From Candidatus Gastranaerophilales bacterium (GTDB lineage: Bacteria > Cyanobacteriota > Vampirovibrionia > Gastranaerophilales > Gastranaerophilaceae), in contig CALVBT010000002.1 in the NCBI GenBank assembly GCA_944325885.1, positions 62,001-126,000 of the forward strand: a stretch of 64,000 nt of DNA. The letters run 5' to 3'. The notes under the pieces are model-generated. The model saw only the letters and a list, made by a program, of their open reading frames with translations, searched no databases and was not told the DNA's origin. This document shows, piece after piece, positions 18,898 through 27,012 of this stretch (position 1 is its first letter; each line of letters starts with the position of its first letter). A program made the position numbers and the translations under genes.

Positions 18898-20526
18898 TTA
18901 TTTTTTGACTGTGGTTTGTTGTGTTTTTGGTAAAGAAAAGCCAAAGATACAGGTTTCGTCTTTTGTGCTGCTGGCGTGGATTTCACCTTTGTGTCCTTTT
19001 ATTATTTGTTTGGACAGATACAGCCCGAGTCCTGTACTGGCTTTGTTAAATCTGGCGTTTTCTGAGGTTTTGTATTTTTCAAAAATCTCATTGATTTTTT
19101 CTTCCGAGATATATCTTGCACTGTTTTTTATATCGAATTTTGTTGAGTTTTCGTCTTCGTCGAGGGTGACTTCTATATCTGTTTTTTCAAATCCGTAGGT
19201 TATTGCATTGGATACAAGATTCATTATTGCTCGTTTTACCTGCAGTTTGTCTGCCGAGATTATGGGGTTTTTTATGTTTGATTTTAGTATTATATTTTGC
19301 TTTTTTGCATCAGCAAGGTTCGACACCTCTTTGCAGGTTGTGTTTACGAGTTCTACAAAATCAAAGCTGTCTATTTTTAAGATAGGGCTTTCGCTGTCGG
19401 ATTTAAAAGTTTCCAAAATAGTAGAAATCATATTTAGCATATAGATATTTGACTCCAGTGTCATCTGGATAATGTCTTTTTGATCTTCATTCAAGGGGCC
19501 TAGGGATTCGTCCAGAAGAATATTCATTGCTCTGGTTTGGGCATTTGTGGGTGTTTTTAGGTCATGTGTGAGTGTTGCCACGAGTGTTTCTTTTTGGGCT
19601 TCCAGTTTCTTTTCGTCATCTATGTTCCTTGCGTGTACGATTATTCCGATTACATCATTTTTGCTGTTAAAAATCGGTGCCTTTGTTATATTAAACCAGT
19701 GTTCGCCTTTAAGTTTTATGTTGACAGAAATGCCTCTTTTTTCTGTTATAACTATTGCATCTTCTTTTTGGATTTCGTCTGCTATTTCTTTAAAAAAGCT
19801 TTCTGCCGGTTTCAGTCCTTTAATTTCTTCTATAGGCAGATTAAAGTTCTCCGCAAGTTTTTTATTGCCTGTAATGATTTTACCTTCCAAATCTTTCAGG
19901 TAAATTACAAACGGAACATTGTTGAGGATGCTGTTGAGTTGTGCATTTTGTATAAGTGCCTGTTCTCTCAGCTGTTCCAGCTGGGTGATATCACGCATTA
20001 TCCCTATTATGCCTTTTATGTTGTCTTTTTCTATTACGGGAGATAGCAGTGTTTCGTAGATTTTTGTTTCTTTTTCCGGCAGCTTTTTTTCGATTTTGAA
20101 AGAGATAACCTGTTTGTCTTCAATAACTTTTTTGTCGTATTTTCTTAAAATTTCTGCTGTATTTTCCGGAAAAAAGTCAAAATCCGTTTTGCCTGTCAGG
20201 TTTTCTGTCTGGGAGATATTGAGCATCTCTCTCATATAGGGGTTGCAGTCAATATATTTTGAGTCAGGATCCTTTTGATAAATCAAATCGTGACAATGCA
20301 TAAATATATTTTTTAAAAGCTTTTTTTGATTTATGTATTTGTTAGAAATTTGGTTGAGCAGATATTTTTTGTTTAGCCAGTTGTGAATAAAAAATATGAA
20401 CAGCACGCAGATGATACCGTCTTTGAAAGAGATATTGTGGTGTTCCATTAGCGAAATAACAAAAATAATAGCAAAACAAAAAAGAGGAAAAAATAAAAAT
20501 CTCCTAAATTTTTTACTAAAAATCAA
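18898..20526 (-). CDS. PAS-domain sensor histidine kinase
   Basis: Two N-terminal transmembrane helices (about residues 10-50) are followed by two PAS domains. The first contains 'DLIYQKDPDSKYIDCNPYM' and the second 'VPFVIYLKDLEGKIITGNKK'. Then comes the HisKA dimerisation helix with the phospho-acceptor His in 'ATLTHDLKTPTNAQ', and the HATPase domain with an N box (AIMNLVSNAITYGF) and G boxes (STGLGLYLSKQIIKGHKGEI). It is a complete class I kinase probably sensing a cytoplasmic or redox/ligand cue through PAS. The second TTG (20526) has AGGAG seven bases upstream and is preferred over TTG 20532. The response regulator gene ends 10 bp upstream on the same strand, so the two form a two-component operon. 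Confidence 0.92.
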   Translation of the reverse strand: MIFSKKFRRFLFFPLFCFAIIFVISLMEHHNISFKDGIICVLFIFFIHNWLNKKYLLNQISNKYINQKKLLKNIFMHCHDLIYQKDPDSKYIDCNPYMREMLNISQTENLTGKTDFDFFPENTAEILRKYDKKVIEDKQVISFKIEKKLPEKETKIYETLLSPVIEKDNIKGIIGIMRDITQLEQLREQALIQNAQLNSILNNVPFVIYLKDLEGKIITGNKKLAENFNLPIEEIKGLKPAESFFKEIADEIQKEDAIVITEKRGISVNIKLKGEHWFNITKAPIFNSKNDVIGIIVHARNIDDEKKLEAQKETLVATLTHDLKTPTNAQTRAMNILLDESLGPLNEDQKDIIQMTLESNIYMLNMISTILETFKSDSESPILKIDSFDFVELVNTTCKEVSNLADAKKQNIILKSNIKNPIISADKLQVKRAIMNLVSNAITYGFEKTDIEVTLDEDENSTKFDIKNSARYISEEKINEIFEKYKTSENARFNKASTGLGLYLSKQIIKGHKGEIHASSTKDETCIFGFSLPKTQQTTVKK

Positions 20527-20536
20527 ATCCAATCTC

Positions 20537-21211
20537 CTAATTTATAATTTTTGAGCGGACAGCTTTTACTGCCGCCTGTACACGGTCGGATACAGATAAT
20601 TTTGACAGGATGCTTCCTACATGTGCTTTTGCTGTGTGTATGCTTATCGACATTTTGTCGGCTATTTCTGTGTTTGTTTTCCCGTCCACTACGAGCTTTA
20701 GCACGTCCATCTCTCTTTCTGTAAGATTTAGTCCAAAGTCTATATTTGTATACAAATTGTCAAAGTCAGTGGAGTTTGGCTTCGGTGCGAAAACGTTCGC
20801 TACGTCTGCTATGTGCGGGTGCAGCCATACTGCCCCTTTGTAAACATCTTTTATAATATTCTGTATTAACAGGGTATCAATATCTTTTAAACAATATGCG
20901 CTTGCCCCTGATGCCAGTGCGGCAAGGACTTCGTCCCTTTTTTCATGAGAGGTTAGGATAATTACTTTTGTTTCGGGGTTTTTCTTTTTTATAATTTGTG
21001 TTGCTTCCAGACCGTTTATACCGGGCAGGCCCAAATCCATAATAACCACATCGGATGGGTGTTCTTCTAACACTTCTATGCAGTCTTCTGCATTGTCAAA
21101 ATCTCCCAAAACATCGAATTCTTCTGCTTTTTTTAACATGTGTATGAGAGATTTTCTAATAAGGAGATAATCTTCAACAATGTAAACAGAAATTTTCTTC
21201 TGTGTATTCAA
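20537..21211 (-). CDS. NarL/FixJ-type response regulator
   Basis: The 224-residue protein has an N-terminal receiver domain (YIVEDYLLIRKSL with acidic pocket residues, phospho-acceptor Asp in 'DVVIMDLGLPGINGLEA', 'VIILTSHEK', and Lys in 'AYCLKDID'). The C-terminal LuxR-type HTH reads 'LTEREMDVLKLVVDGKTNTEIA' onward to 'STHTAKAHVGSIL'-like helices. It is the partner of the kinase 10 bp downstream. LuxR-type kinases usually carry HisKA_3, whereas this kinase has a classical HisKA domain, so the pairing is a mixed type. It starts at TTG with GGAG 11 bases upstream. A plausible target is the divergent secreted protein gene at 21512, but nothing in the sequence proves this. Confidence 0.93.
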   Translation of the reverse strand: MNTQKKISVYIVEDYLLIRKSLIHMLKKAEEFDVLGDFDNAEDCIEVLEEHPSDVVIMDLGLPGINGLEATQIIKKKNPETKVIILTSHEKRDEVLAALASGASAYCLKDIDTLLIQNIIKDVYKGAVWLHPHIADVANVFAPKPNSTDFDNLYTNIDFGLNLTEREMDVLKLVVDGKTNTEIADKMSISIHTAKAHVGSILSKLSVSDRVQAAVKAVRSKIIN

Positions 21212-21384
21212 TTTTTTTACTACTCCAATATTAATAACTATTATTAAATATATTGACTTTGCCTGTTAAAATATATAACCCACATGTCTATATTTAATTT
21301 TCAGTGTAACAATAACACTTATTATTCATTTTTATTAAAAATAATGTTTACATATATGTAATGTTATTTACAGTTTTTGGTTTA

Positions 21385-21412
21385 TTGACACATCTAAAAA
21401 GATTATTATACT
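21385..21412 (+). promoter_or_regulatory. Sigma70-type promoter of the Spy/CpxP-like gene
   Basis: TTGACA at 21385-21390 and TATACT at 21407-21412 are separated by 16 bp. Transcription would begin near 21419, leaving a ~93-nt leader that contains the inverted repeat at 21451-21475. Confidence 0.65.
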
Positions 21413-21450
21413 TGTGATATGCAAAAAATTTTATTGCTGAAAAATTTTTT

Positions 21451-21475
21451 ATATTAAGTTAAGAAAACTTAATAT
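21451..21475 (+). promoter_or_regulatory. Perfect inverted repeat in the leader of the Spy/CpxP-like gene
   Basis: ATATTAAGTT and AACTTAATAT are perfect 10-bp arms around a 5-bp spacer. The repeat lies between the predicted transcription start and the ribosome-binding site. It may be an operator for a dimeric regulator or an RNA hairpin. Confidence 0.55.
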
Positions 21476-21511
21476 AAGGAGTTTGTAGATGTGAAAGGAA
21501 AAGGAGATTTT

Positions 21512-22159
21512 ATGAAAAAGAAACTTTTATCATCTGTTATTGTAGGTACCATGGCTTTGACTCTCGGTGCTTTGTTCAGCACTCCTGCTTTTGCCGGATG
21601 CCCTGCCAAAGGCCCTTGTGAAAAGAAATGTGAAAAACAGGTTCAACCGCCAAAATGCCACAAACCTATGTCACCTGAAGAAAGAGCTGCTGCAAGAGAA
21701 GCTAAAAAAGCAGAATTTGAAGAAAGATTGCAGCTGACAGAATCTCAAAAAGCTCAACTCGAAAAAATCAAAGCTGATGAGAAAAAAGCTCTCGCTCCTT
21801 ACAGAGAAAAAATCGAAAAAGAACGTGCTAAAATCGATGAACTTTTTGAAAAAGAAAAAGCAATCAGAATGGACAGCATGAAAAAATTCGAAGCTACTTT
21901 GACTGCTGAACAAAAGGCAGAGCTTGAAAAAATTAAAGCAGAAGTAAAAGAAGAAATGGAAAAAATGGGACCACGCGGCCCGAAAATGGGACCGAGAGGC
22001 CCGCATCATCCTGATTTTGGCAAAAAACCTGTTTGCCCTCCGGATTGCAAATGCGGCTGCCACAACCCTGGTGCTGCTGAACCTGCTGATTGCAATTGTC
22101 CTTGTCACAAGGATGCTGCTCCTGCAGACAAAAATGCAGAAACTCCGGCTGAAAAATAA
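21512..22159 (+). CDS. Secreted Spy/CpxP-like protein with cysteine-rich C-terminal tail
   Basis: After a signal peptide (MKKKLLSSVIVGTMALTLGALF...AFAG) comes a cysteine-containing stretch (CPAKGPCEKKCEK). Then follows a long charged helical region with two 'L-T-x-x-Q'-like segments: LQLTESQKAQLEKIKADEKK and ATLTAEQKAELEKIKAE, the signature of Spy/CpxP periplasmic stress proteins. A Gly-Pro-Arg repeat (MGPRGPKMGPRGPHH) leads to a tail with paired CxCxCH units (CPPDCKCGCH, DCNCPCH). The tail suggests metal or thiol chemistry; this is inference. The ATG at 21512 has AAGGAGATTTT upstream, so the longer GTG start at 21491 is rejected. It lies divergent from the two-component operon. Confidence 0.72.
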   Translation: MKKKLLSSVIVGTMALTLGALFSTPAFAGCPAKGPCEKKCEKQVQPPKCHKPMSPEERAAAREAKKAEFEERLQLTESQKAQLEKIKADEKKALAPYREKIEKERAKIDELFEKEKAIRMDSMKKFEATLTAEQKAELEKIKAEVKEEMEKMGPRGPKMGPRGPHHPDFGKKPVCPPDCKCGCHNPGAAEPADCNCPCHKDAAPADKNAETPAEK

Positions 22160-22192
22160 TTAAACAGCTTATACTTATTGAGGATTTGTACG

Positions 22193-22226
22193 GTGGTAAT
22201 TCAACAATGTTGGATTACCACTTTTT
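22193..22226 (+). terminator. Terminator after the Spy/CpxP-like gene
   Basis: GTGGTAAT-CAAC pairs with GTTG-ATTACCAC around a short loop and is followed by TTTTT. It overlaps the stop codon of the convergent DUF486 gene. Confidence 0.85.
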
Positions 22227-22556
22227 AAATATAAAAAATACAGCCAGAACTATAAACAAAAATCCGACTATATAGTTCCATTTTAGTTCTTCCTTCAGAT
22301 AAAATACGGAAAAAAGACAAAATACAACAAGGGTAATTACTTCCTGTATTGTTTTTAGGTGTGCTGCATCGTAATATCCGTAGCCGATTCTGTTTGCCGG
22401 TACTTGAAAACAGTATTCAAAAAATGCTATTCCCCAGCTTATCAAAATAACTGCCCACAGGGCTGCATTTTTGTATTTTAAATGACCGTACCACGCAAAC
22501 GTCATAAATATATTTGATATTGTTAATAAAATTATCGGAGCAAGTTGTCTGTACAT
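22215..22556 (-). CDS. DUF486-family small multidrug-resistance-like membrane protein
   Basis: The 113-residue protein has four transmembrane helices in the small-multidrug-resistance size range and the DUF486 pattern: 'SNIFMTFAWYGHLKY', 'ISWGIAFFEYCFQVPANRIGY', 'LKTIQEVITLVVFCLFSVFYL' and 'KWNYIVGFLFIVLAVFFIF'. The family is widespread and its substrate is unknown. The gene is convergent with the Spy-like gene and shares its terminator. Confidence 0.85.
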   Translation of the reverse strand: MYRQLAPIILLTISNIFMTFAWYGHLKYKNAALWAVILISWGIAFFEYCFQVPANRIGYGYYDAAHLKTIQEVITLVVFCLFSVFYLKEELKWNYIVGFLFIVLAVFFIFKKW

Positions 22557-22625
22557 AAAAATATAATAGCAAAAAATACAAAAATGGTTTATACTAAATT
22601 ATCAAAATATAATAGGAGTTTGTAT

Positions 22626-23375
22626 ATGAATAATATTAGAGAAATAAAAGACTATCAGATTGTAATTCTTGGCTTGCTCATTGCTTTGGGTGCTATTATT
22701 TCTACTTTTGTGTTAGCGCATGGCATTGTTTCTTATCAAAAATTGCAAAACCAGACTTTGTCTGTTACAGGTTCTGCCTCACAGGAAATAAATTCTGATT
22801 TGGCTGTGTGGAAAGCTTTTTATGAAGTAAGAAGCAAAGACCTGAAATCAGGTTATGCCAAGATTAATGCAGACAAAAAAGTTCTTAATGATTTCTTGAT
22901 TGCAAACGGCATGCAGCAGAATGACATTCAGTTTTCGCCGGTTTCTTCTTTCCCTGTGTACAAAAAACTCGGTAACGGCTATGACTCAAACGAAATAGAC
23001 GGCTATAGATTGTCACAGAATGTTCAGGTTTCTTCCAAAAATGTTGATGCCGTAGATAAAATGTCTCAGCAGACTGTACAGCTGGTAGACAAAAATGTTG
23101 AAGTTACTTCAAACAATATCGAATACTATGTTTCTAACCTTGATGAACTCAAAATAAAAATGCTCGCTGCTGCTACAAAAGATGCCAAAGAACGTGCAAA
23201 AAGCATGGTGCAAAGCACAGGCGGACATATTGGGTCTATGAATTCTGCAAAAATGGGCGTTTTCCAGATTGTAGCAAAAGATTCTACAGATGTTTCTGAC
23301 TACGGCATATACAACACTAGTGCAAGATACAAAAAAATTAACGCTGTTGTTAATGCTACTTTTACAATAAAATAA
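22626..23375 (+). CDS. SIMPL-domain (DUF541) exported protein
   Basis: An N-terminal transmembrane or signal-anchor helix (IVILGLLIALGAIISTFVLA) precedes a SIMPL domain: 'LSVTGSASQEINSDLAVWKA' opens it, 'GMQQNDIQFSPVSSFP' and 'YRLSQNVQVSSKNVD' follow, and a helix 'LAAATKDAKERAKSMVQSTG' near residue 190 leads to the closing strands. SIMPL proteins are periplasmic or surface proteins of poorly defined role. The ATG at 22626 has AGGAG eight bases upstream; the longer frame from 22545 overlaps the divergent gene and is rejected. panE follows after 4 bp. Confidence 0.85.
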   Translation: MNNIREIKDYQIVILGLLIALGAIISTFVLAHGIVSYQKLQNQTLSVTGSASQEINSDLAVWKAFYEVRSKDLKSGYAKINADKKVLNDFLIANGMQQNDIQFSPVSSFPVYKKLGNGYDSNEIDGYRLSQNVQVSSKNVDAVDKMSQQTVQLVDKNVEVTSNNIEYYVSNLDELKIKMLAAATKDAKERAKSMVQSTGGHIGSMNSAKMGVFQIVAKDSTDVSDYGIYNTSARYKKINAVVNATFTIK

Positions 23376-23379
23376 TTTT

Positions 23380-24309
23380 ATGAAAGAAATAAAAAATGTT
23401 TTGTTGTGCGGGCTGGGTGCTATAGGCAGCATCTATGCCGTAAATATTGATAAATATGACAAAAATTCTTTAAAGGTTCTTGTTGATGCTTCTCGTATAA
23501 ACAAGTACAAGGCTTCTCCTCTTATTTTTAACGGAGAGGAAAAGCAGTTTAACTATATTACAGATAAAGATACCGGCTTTTGCGCTGATTTGATTATCAT
23601 TGCAACAAAAAATAATGCATTGCCTCAGGTTATACAACAGGTAACGCCTTTTGTTGCTGAGGATACAATTTTTATTTCGCTGTTAAACGGACTAAAAAGC
23701 GAAGAAATTCTTGCAGAAGCCTTTGGGGCCGAACATATTCTGTATTCATATTTTATTGGCCATGCCAGTATGAGAGAGGGTCGACGCATCACCCACGACG
23801 GGGTGTACAAAACTGTCTTTGGCAAAAAGGATAACACTGTATATTGCGAGGATGTCCTGAGTGTAAAGAACTTTTTTGATAAGGCAGGAATAAATTACGA
23901 TATCCCTCAGGATATGCTTTATTCTATGTGGTGGAAATTCCTTGTAAATGTGGGCTACAATCAGGCATCGGCTGTATTGGATGCTGATTACGGTGCTTTC
24001 CAAAATTCACAAAAAGCTAATGACATAGCCATAAAATTAATGGAAGAAGCTGTTTTGGTTGCAAAGGCTCAGGGTGTACAAAATACGGAAAAATTGATAC
24101 CGGAAGTTCTTGAAATTTTAAAAACAATGATTCCGGAAACGAAAACATCTATGCTTCAGGATGTACTGGCAAAAAGACAGACAGAGGTGGATGTTTTTGC
24201 CGGTTATGTTTCAGAGCTTGCAAAAAAATATTCTATCAGTACTCCATACAACGATATGTTTTTTACTTTGCTGAGTGCTATTGACGAAAAAAATATGCTG
24301 TCAAAATAG
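23380..24309 (+). CDS. panE: 2-dehydropantoate 2-reductase (ketopantoate reductase)
   Basis: This is a 309-residue protein with an N-terminal Rossmann motif (VLLCGLGAIGSIYA), the 'IIATKNNAL' and 'LLNGLKSEEILAEAFG' segments typical of ApbA/PanE, and a C-terminal helical domain carrying 'WWKFLVNVGYNQASAVLDADYG' with the catalytic Lys and Asn, then 'SMLQDVLAKRQTEVD'. It reduces 2-dehydropantoate with NADPH in pantothenate/CoA synthesis. The family has many paralogues, so another 2-oxoacid substrate is possible. It lacks its own Shine-Dalgarno and starts 4 bp after the SIMPL gene, suggesting coupling. Confidence 0.85.
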   Translation: MKEIKNVLLCGLGAIGSIYAVNIDKYDKNSLKVLVDASRINKYKASPLIFNGEEKQFNYITDKDTGFCADLIIIATKNNALPQVIQQVTPFVAEDTIFISLLNGLKSEEILAEAFGAEHILYSYFIGHASMREGRRITHDGVYKTVFGKKDNTVYCEDVLSVKNFFDKAGINYDIPQDMLYSMWWKFLVNVGYNQASAVLDADYGAFQNSQKANDIAIKLMEEAVLVAKAQGVQNTEKLIPEVLEILKTMIPETKTSMLQDVLAKRQTEVDVFAGYVSELAKKYSISTPYNDMFFTLLSAIDEKNMLSK

Positions 24310-24311
24310 GA

Positions 24312-25211
24312 TTATTGTTTTTGAAGAAATTTTTGTTTGCATTTTTCTAAAAAAAGCCCTGCAGCTGGAGAAAATACCTGATATTTTTTCCAAACAAGGT
24401 CAAGCCCTGATTCCAGCCTTGGATATAAAGGACGGAAGCAAATTTCACTTTCTGATGAGGTGTTTGCCAGTTTGTCCAGTGTAACGGCGTACCCTAAACC
24501 TGCTTTGACCATAATTGCTGCATTGTATACAAGATTGTAAGTTGCAGTGATATTAATTTTTTCAAATTCATCTCCAAACCAGTCAAGAAATCCGCTTTCT
24601 GCTGAGTATTTTCGTGACATCTGACGGGATGCAATTATCGGTACGCCCATCAAGTCTTTTAGTTCTATAAATTCTTTTTTCGCAAGCGGACTGTCCTTTC
24701 TCATAATAACGCCCCAGACATCTTTTTCCGGCAGGGTCATATAATCGTACTTAGAAAGATTTATCGGTTGAATCAGAATACCAAAATCCAGCAGTCCCTT
24801 GTCCAGCTTTTCTGTAACATCTTCTGCATTGCCGCTGTGTATATGAAATTTTATCAGCGGGTATTCTTCCTGCAATTCTTTTAAAATTTCTGCAATGTAT
24901 TTCATTGAATCTGTTTCGCCGCTGCCAATATAGATATCTCCGCCGATTGTTTCGTTTATGGAGTGAAATTCTGCTTCTGTTTTTTCTGCCAGATCAACAA
25001 TTTCTTCTGCTCTTTTTCTCAGAATCATGCCTTCTGCTGTGAGCGTAATATGTTGTTTGCCTCTAATTAGCAGCTTTTGTCCCAGTTCTTTTTCAAGCTC
25101 CTGAATCTGTCTTGTCAAAGTCGGCTGTGTAAGATGCAGAGAATTTGCCGCAGCTGTAATGCTGCCTTCTCGTGCTATTGCCAGAAAGTATTTTAAAACC
25201 CTTATTTCCAT
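24312..25211 (-). CDS. LysR-family transcriptional regulator
   Basis: It has an N-terminal winged HTH (LKYFLAIAREGSITAAANSL, then LTQPTLTRQIQELEKELGQKL) and a C-terminal periplasmic-binding-type sensor domain from about residue 90 ('IYIGSGETDSMKYIAEIL' onward). The length of 299 is normal. It is transcribed away from the TetR/aldo-keto reductase cluster and is the likely divergent regulator of the redox genes at 25991-29381. Similar LysR genes sit beside aldo/keto reductase and flavodoxin genes in many gut bacteria. It ends 2 bp from the end of convergent panE. Confidence 0.93.
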   Translation of the reverse strand: MEIRVLKYFLAIAREGSITAAANSLHLTQPTLTRQIQELEKELGQKLLIRGKQHITLTAEGMILRKRAEEIVDLAEKTEAEFHSINETIGGDIYIGSGETDSMKYIAEILKELQEEYPLIKFHIHSGNAEDVTEKLDKGLLDFGILIQPINLSKYDYMTLPEKDVWGVIMRKDSPLAKKEFIELKDLMGVPIIASRQMSRKYSAESGFLDWFGDEFEKINITATYNLVYNAAIMVKAGLGYAVTLDKLANTSSESEICFRPLYPRLESGLDLVWKKYQVFSPAAGLFLEKCKQKFLQKQ

Positions 25212-25295
25212 TTAATTTATCTTATATTTTGGAGTTATGCCTGTCAAGTATCGTACACACAAAATTATGTCTGAATGTTATAAATTGTAAAATAG

Positions 25296-25338
25296 ATGAC
25301 TTGTAGTCATTGACTTTAGGTCAGCGAAAGTTTATAAT
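25296..25338 (+). promoter_or_regulatory. Promoter of the TetR gene with overlapping palindrome
   Basis: TTGACT (25310-25315) and TATAAT (25333-25338) are 17 bp apart. Immediately upstream and overlapping the -35 by one base is the perfect palindrome ATGACT-TGT-AGTCAT (25296-25310), a plausible operator for the TetR or LysR regulator. Confidence 0.7.
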
Positions 25339-25365
25339 AAATTTGTAAAAAGATAAGGACTAATT

Positions 25366-25974
25366 ATGAACAAAAGACAGCTTTGCGCACAGGAAACAAA
25401 AAGAAAACTGATATCTACTGCACTGGAATTGTTAAAGGAAAAGGGCTTTGATGCCATAAACGTTGAAGATATTACAAAAAAAGCCGGTGTTGCCAAGGGA
25501 ACATTTTATACATATTTTAAACGCAAAGAAGATATTGTTCTTGATATCAGCAGAGTTCCTTTTAGCGAAATTGCGCAGGAACTGCAAAAAATGTCTGATT
25601 TAAAACTCATAGACAAATTAACTCATTATTTTCACCGTTTTATGGAATGCGTGGAGTCCTGCGGGATAAACACCTGCCGTCAGTGGACACGTGATGTGCT
25701 GGATCCTAATAATGTTCCTGAAAATAAAGACGGTCAAAAATGGAAATACGATTATGAAATGTTGAGAGATATCCTTGCAAATGCTGTCAATACTGGTGAA
25801 TTAAAAAAAGATACTCCTGTAGAATTGCTGGCGCATGTTTTGATATGCGAACTTTACGGAATGATGACCTGCTGGTGTATGTCTGACGGAAAATTTGAAC
25901 CGCTGGATTGGACACAAAAATTTTGCGAAGTCCAGCTGTCACAAATTTTTAGTCAATACATTACAAACAAGTAA
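25366..25974 (+). CDS. TetR-family transcriptional regulator
   Basis: The 202-residue protein has the TetR DNA-binding domain: 'KRKLISTALELLKEKGFDAI', 'VEDITKKAGVAKGTFYTYFK' and 'RKEDIVLDI'. The helical ligand domain starts near residue 65 and has the cysteines CVESCGINTC near the middle and another Cys pair near residue 167. Clustered cysteines could give redox or electrophile sensing; this is inference. It is the first gene of a rightward cluster, and the aldo/keto reductase starts 16 bp later. The promoter with a palindrome upstream suggests autoregulation. Confidence 0.9.
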   Translation: MNKRQLCAQETKRKLISTALELLKEKGFDAINVEDITKKAGVAKGTFYTYFKRKEDIVLDISRVPFSEIAQELQKMSDLKLIDKLTHYFHRFMECVESCGINTCRQWTRDVLDPNNVPENKDGQKWKYDYEMLRDILANAVNTGELKKDTPVELLAHVLICELYGMMTCWCMSDGKFEPLDWTQKFCEVQLSQIFSQYITNK

Positions 25975-25990
25975 AAGAAAGGATGTATTT

Positions 25991-26989
25991 ATGAAACATA
26001 GAAAATTAAGAGATATTGAGGTTTCAGCTGTTGGTATGGGCTGTATGGGATTCAGCCACGGGTATGGTGCAATCCCGCCGGAAGAAGAATCCATAAGACT
26101 AATGCACAAGGCCTATGACCTTGGCTGTACATTGTTTGATACTGCAGAAGCCTACGGCCCTTATGTAAATGAAGAACTGGTCGGCAAAGCCGTTAAACCT
26201 TTCAGGGACAAAATTATTTTGACAACAAAATTTGTTCCTGTGTTCCAGCCGGGGCAGGAAATTCCTGAAGGTAAATTGAGTAAAAAAGGCGTGACAAATG
26301 CATTGAATGACTCTTTAAAAAGGCTTCAGACAGATTATATAGATATTTATTATGAACACAGAGTTCCGTTAGACAGTAATGTAGAAGAAGTTGCAGGATG
26401 GATGGGCGAATTTATAAAAGAAGGAAAAATCCGTGCCTGGGGTCAGTCGCAGTCCACTGTTGAACAGATAAGAAAAGCCCACGCAGTGACTCCGCTTACT
26501 GCAATACAGAGCGAATATTCTATGATGGAAAGAATGTTTGAAAAAGACGTTATCCCAACTTGTAAGGAATTGAATATCGGTTTTGTCGCTTTTTCTCCTA
26601 TGGCGTCTGGATTCTTGAGCGGAAAATATAACAAAAATATGGAGTACAAAGGCGATGATGTAAGACGTGTGATTACACGATTTAACCCTGAAAATGTTGA
26701 AAAGAATCAGCCTCTATTGGATTTGCTGCACGCTGTTGCTGACAAAAAAGGTGTAACTCCTGCTCAATTATCTCTTGCGTGGATGCTCCATAAATATCCT
26801 CATGTAGTGCCGATTCCGGGCATGAGAAAAGATGAAAGAGTCATCGAAAACCTCGGTGCTGCTGATGTTGTGTTGACTGATGAAGAGTTTAACAACATAG
26901 AAACAGAATTGAATAAAATCACAATCTACGGAAACAGAACAGATGAAGATATTCACAAACTCGGTTCTGTAAAGGCTCGTGAGTTTTAG
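25991..26989 (+). CDS. Aldo/keto reductase (AKR13-like)
   Basis: It is a 332-residue (beta/alpha)8 NADPH oxidoreductase. Visible are the N-terminal 'VSAVGMGCMGFSHGYG', the catalytic Asp and Tyr in 'FDTAEAYGPYVNEELVG', Lys in 'DKIILTTKF', the His position in 'DIYYEHRVP' and the cofactor part 'VPIPGMRKDERVIENLGA'. It would reduce small aldehydes or ketones. I begin it at ATG 25991, which follows AAGAAAGGATGTATTT; the frame continues upstream into the TetR gene but without a site. A second aldo/keto reductase of a different subfamily follows after 23 bp. Confidence 0.9.
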   Translation: MKHRKLRDIEVSAVGMGCMGFSHGYGAIPPEEESIRLMHKAYDLGCTLFDTAEAYGPYVNEELVGKAVKPFRDKIILTTKFVPVFQPGQEIPEGKLSKKGVTNALNDSLKRLQTDYIDIYYEHRVPLDSNVEEVAGWMGEFIKEGKIRAWGQSQSTVEQIRKAHAVTPLTAIQSEYSMMERMFEKDVIPTCKELNIGFVAFSPMASGFLSGKYNKNMEYKGDDVRRVITRFNPENVEKNQPLLDLLHAVADKKGVTPAQLSLAWMLHKYPHVVPIPGMRKDERVIENLGAADVVLTDEEFNNIETELNKITIYGNRTDEDIHKLGSVKAREF

Positions 26990-27012
26990 TATTAATTTAA
27001 GGAGAATGATTT

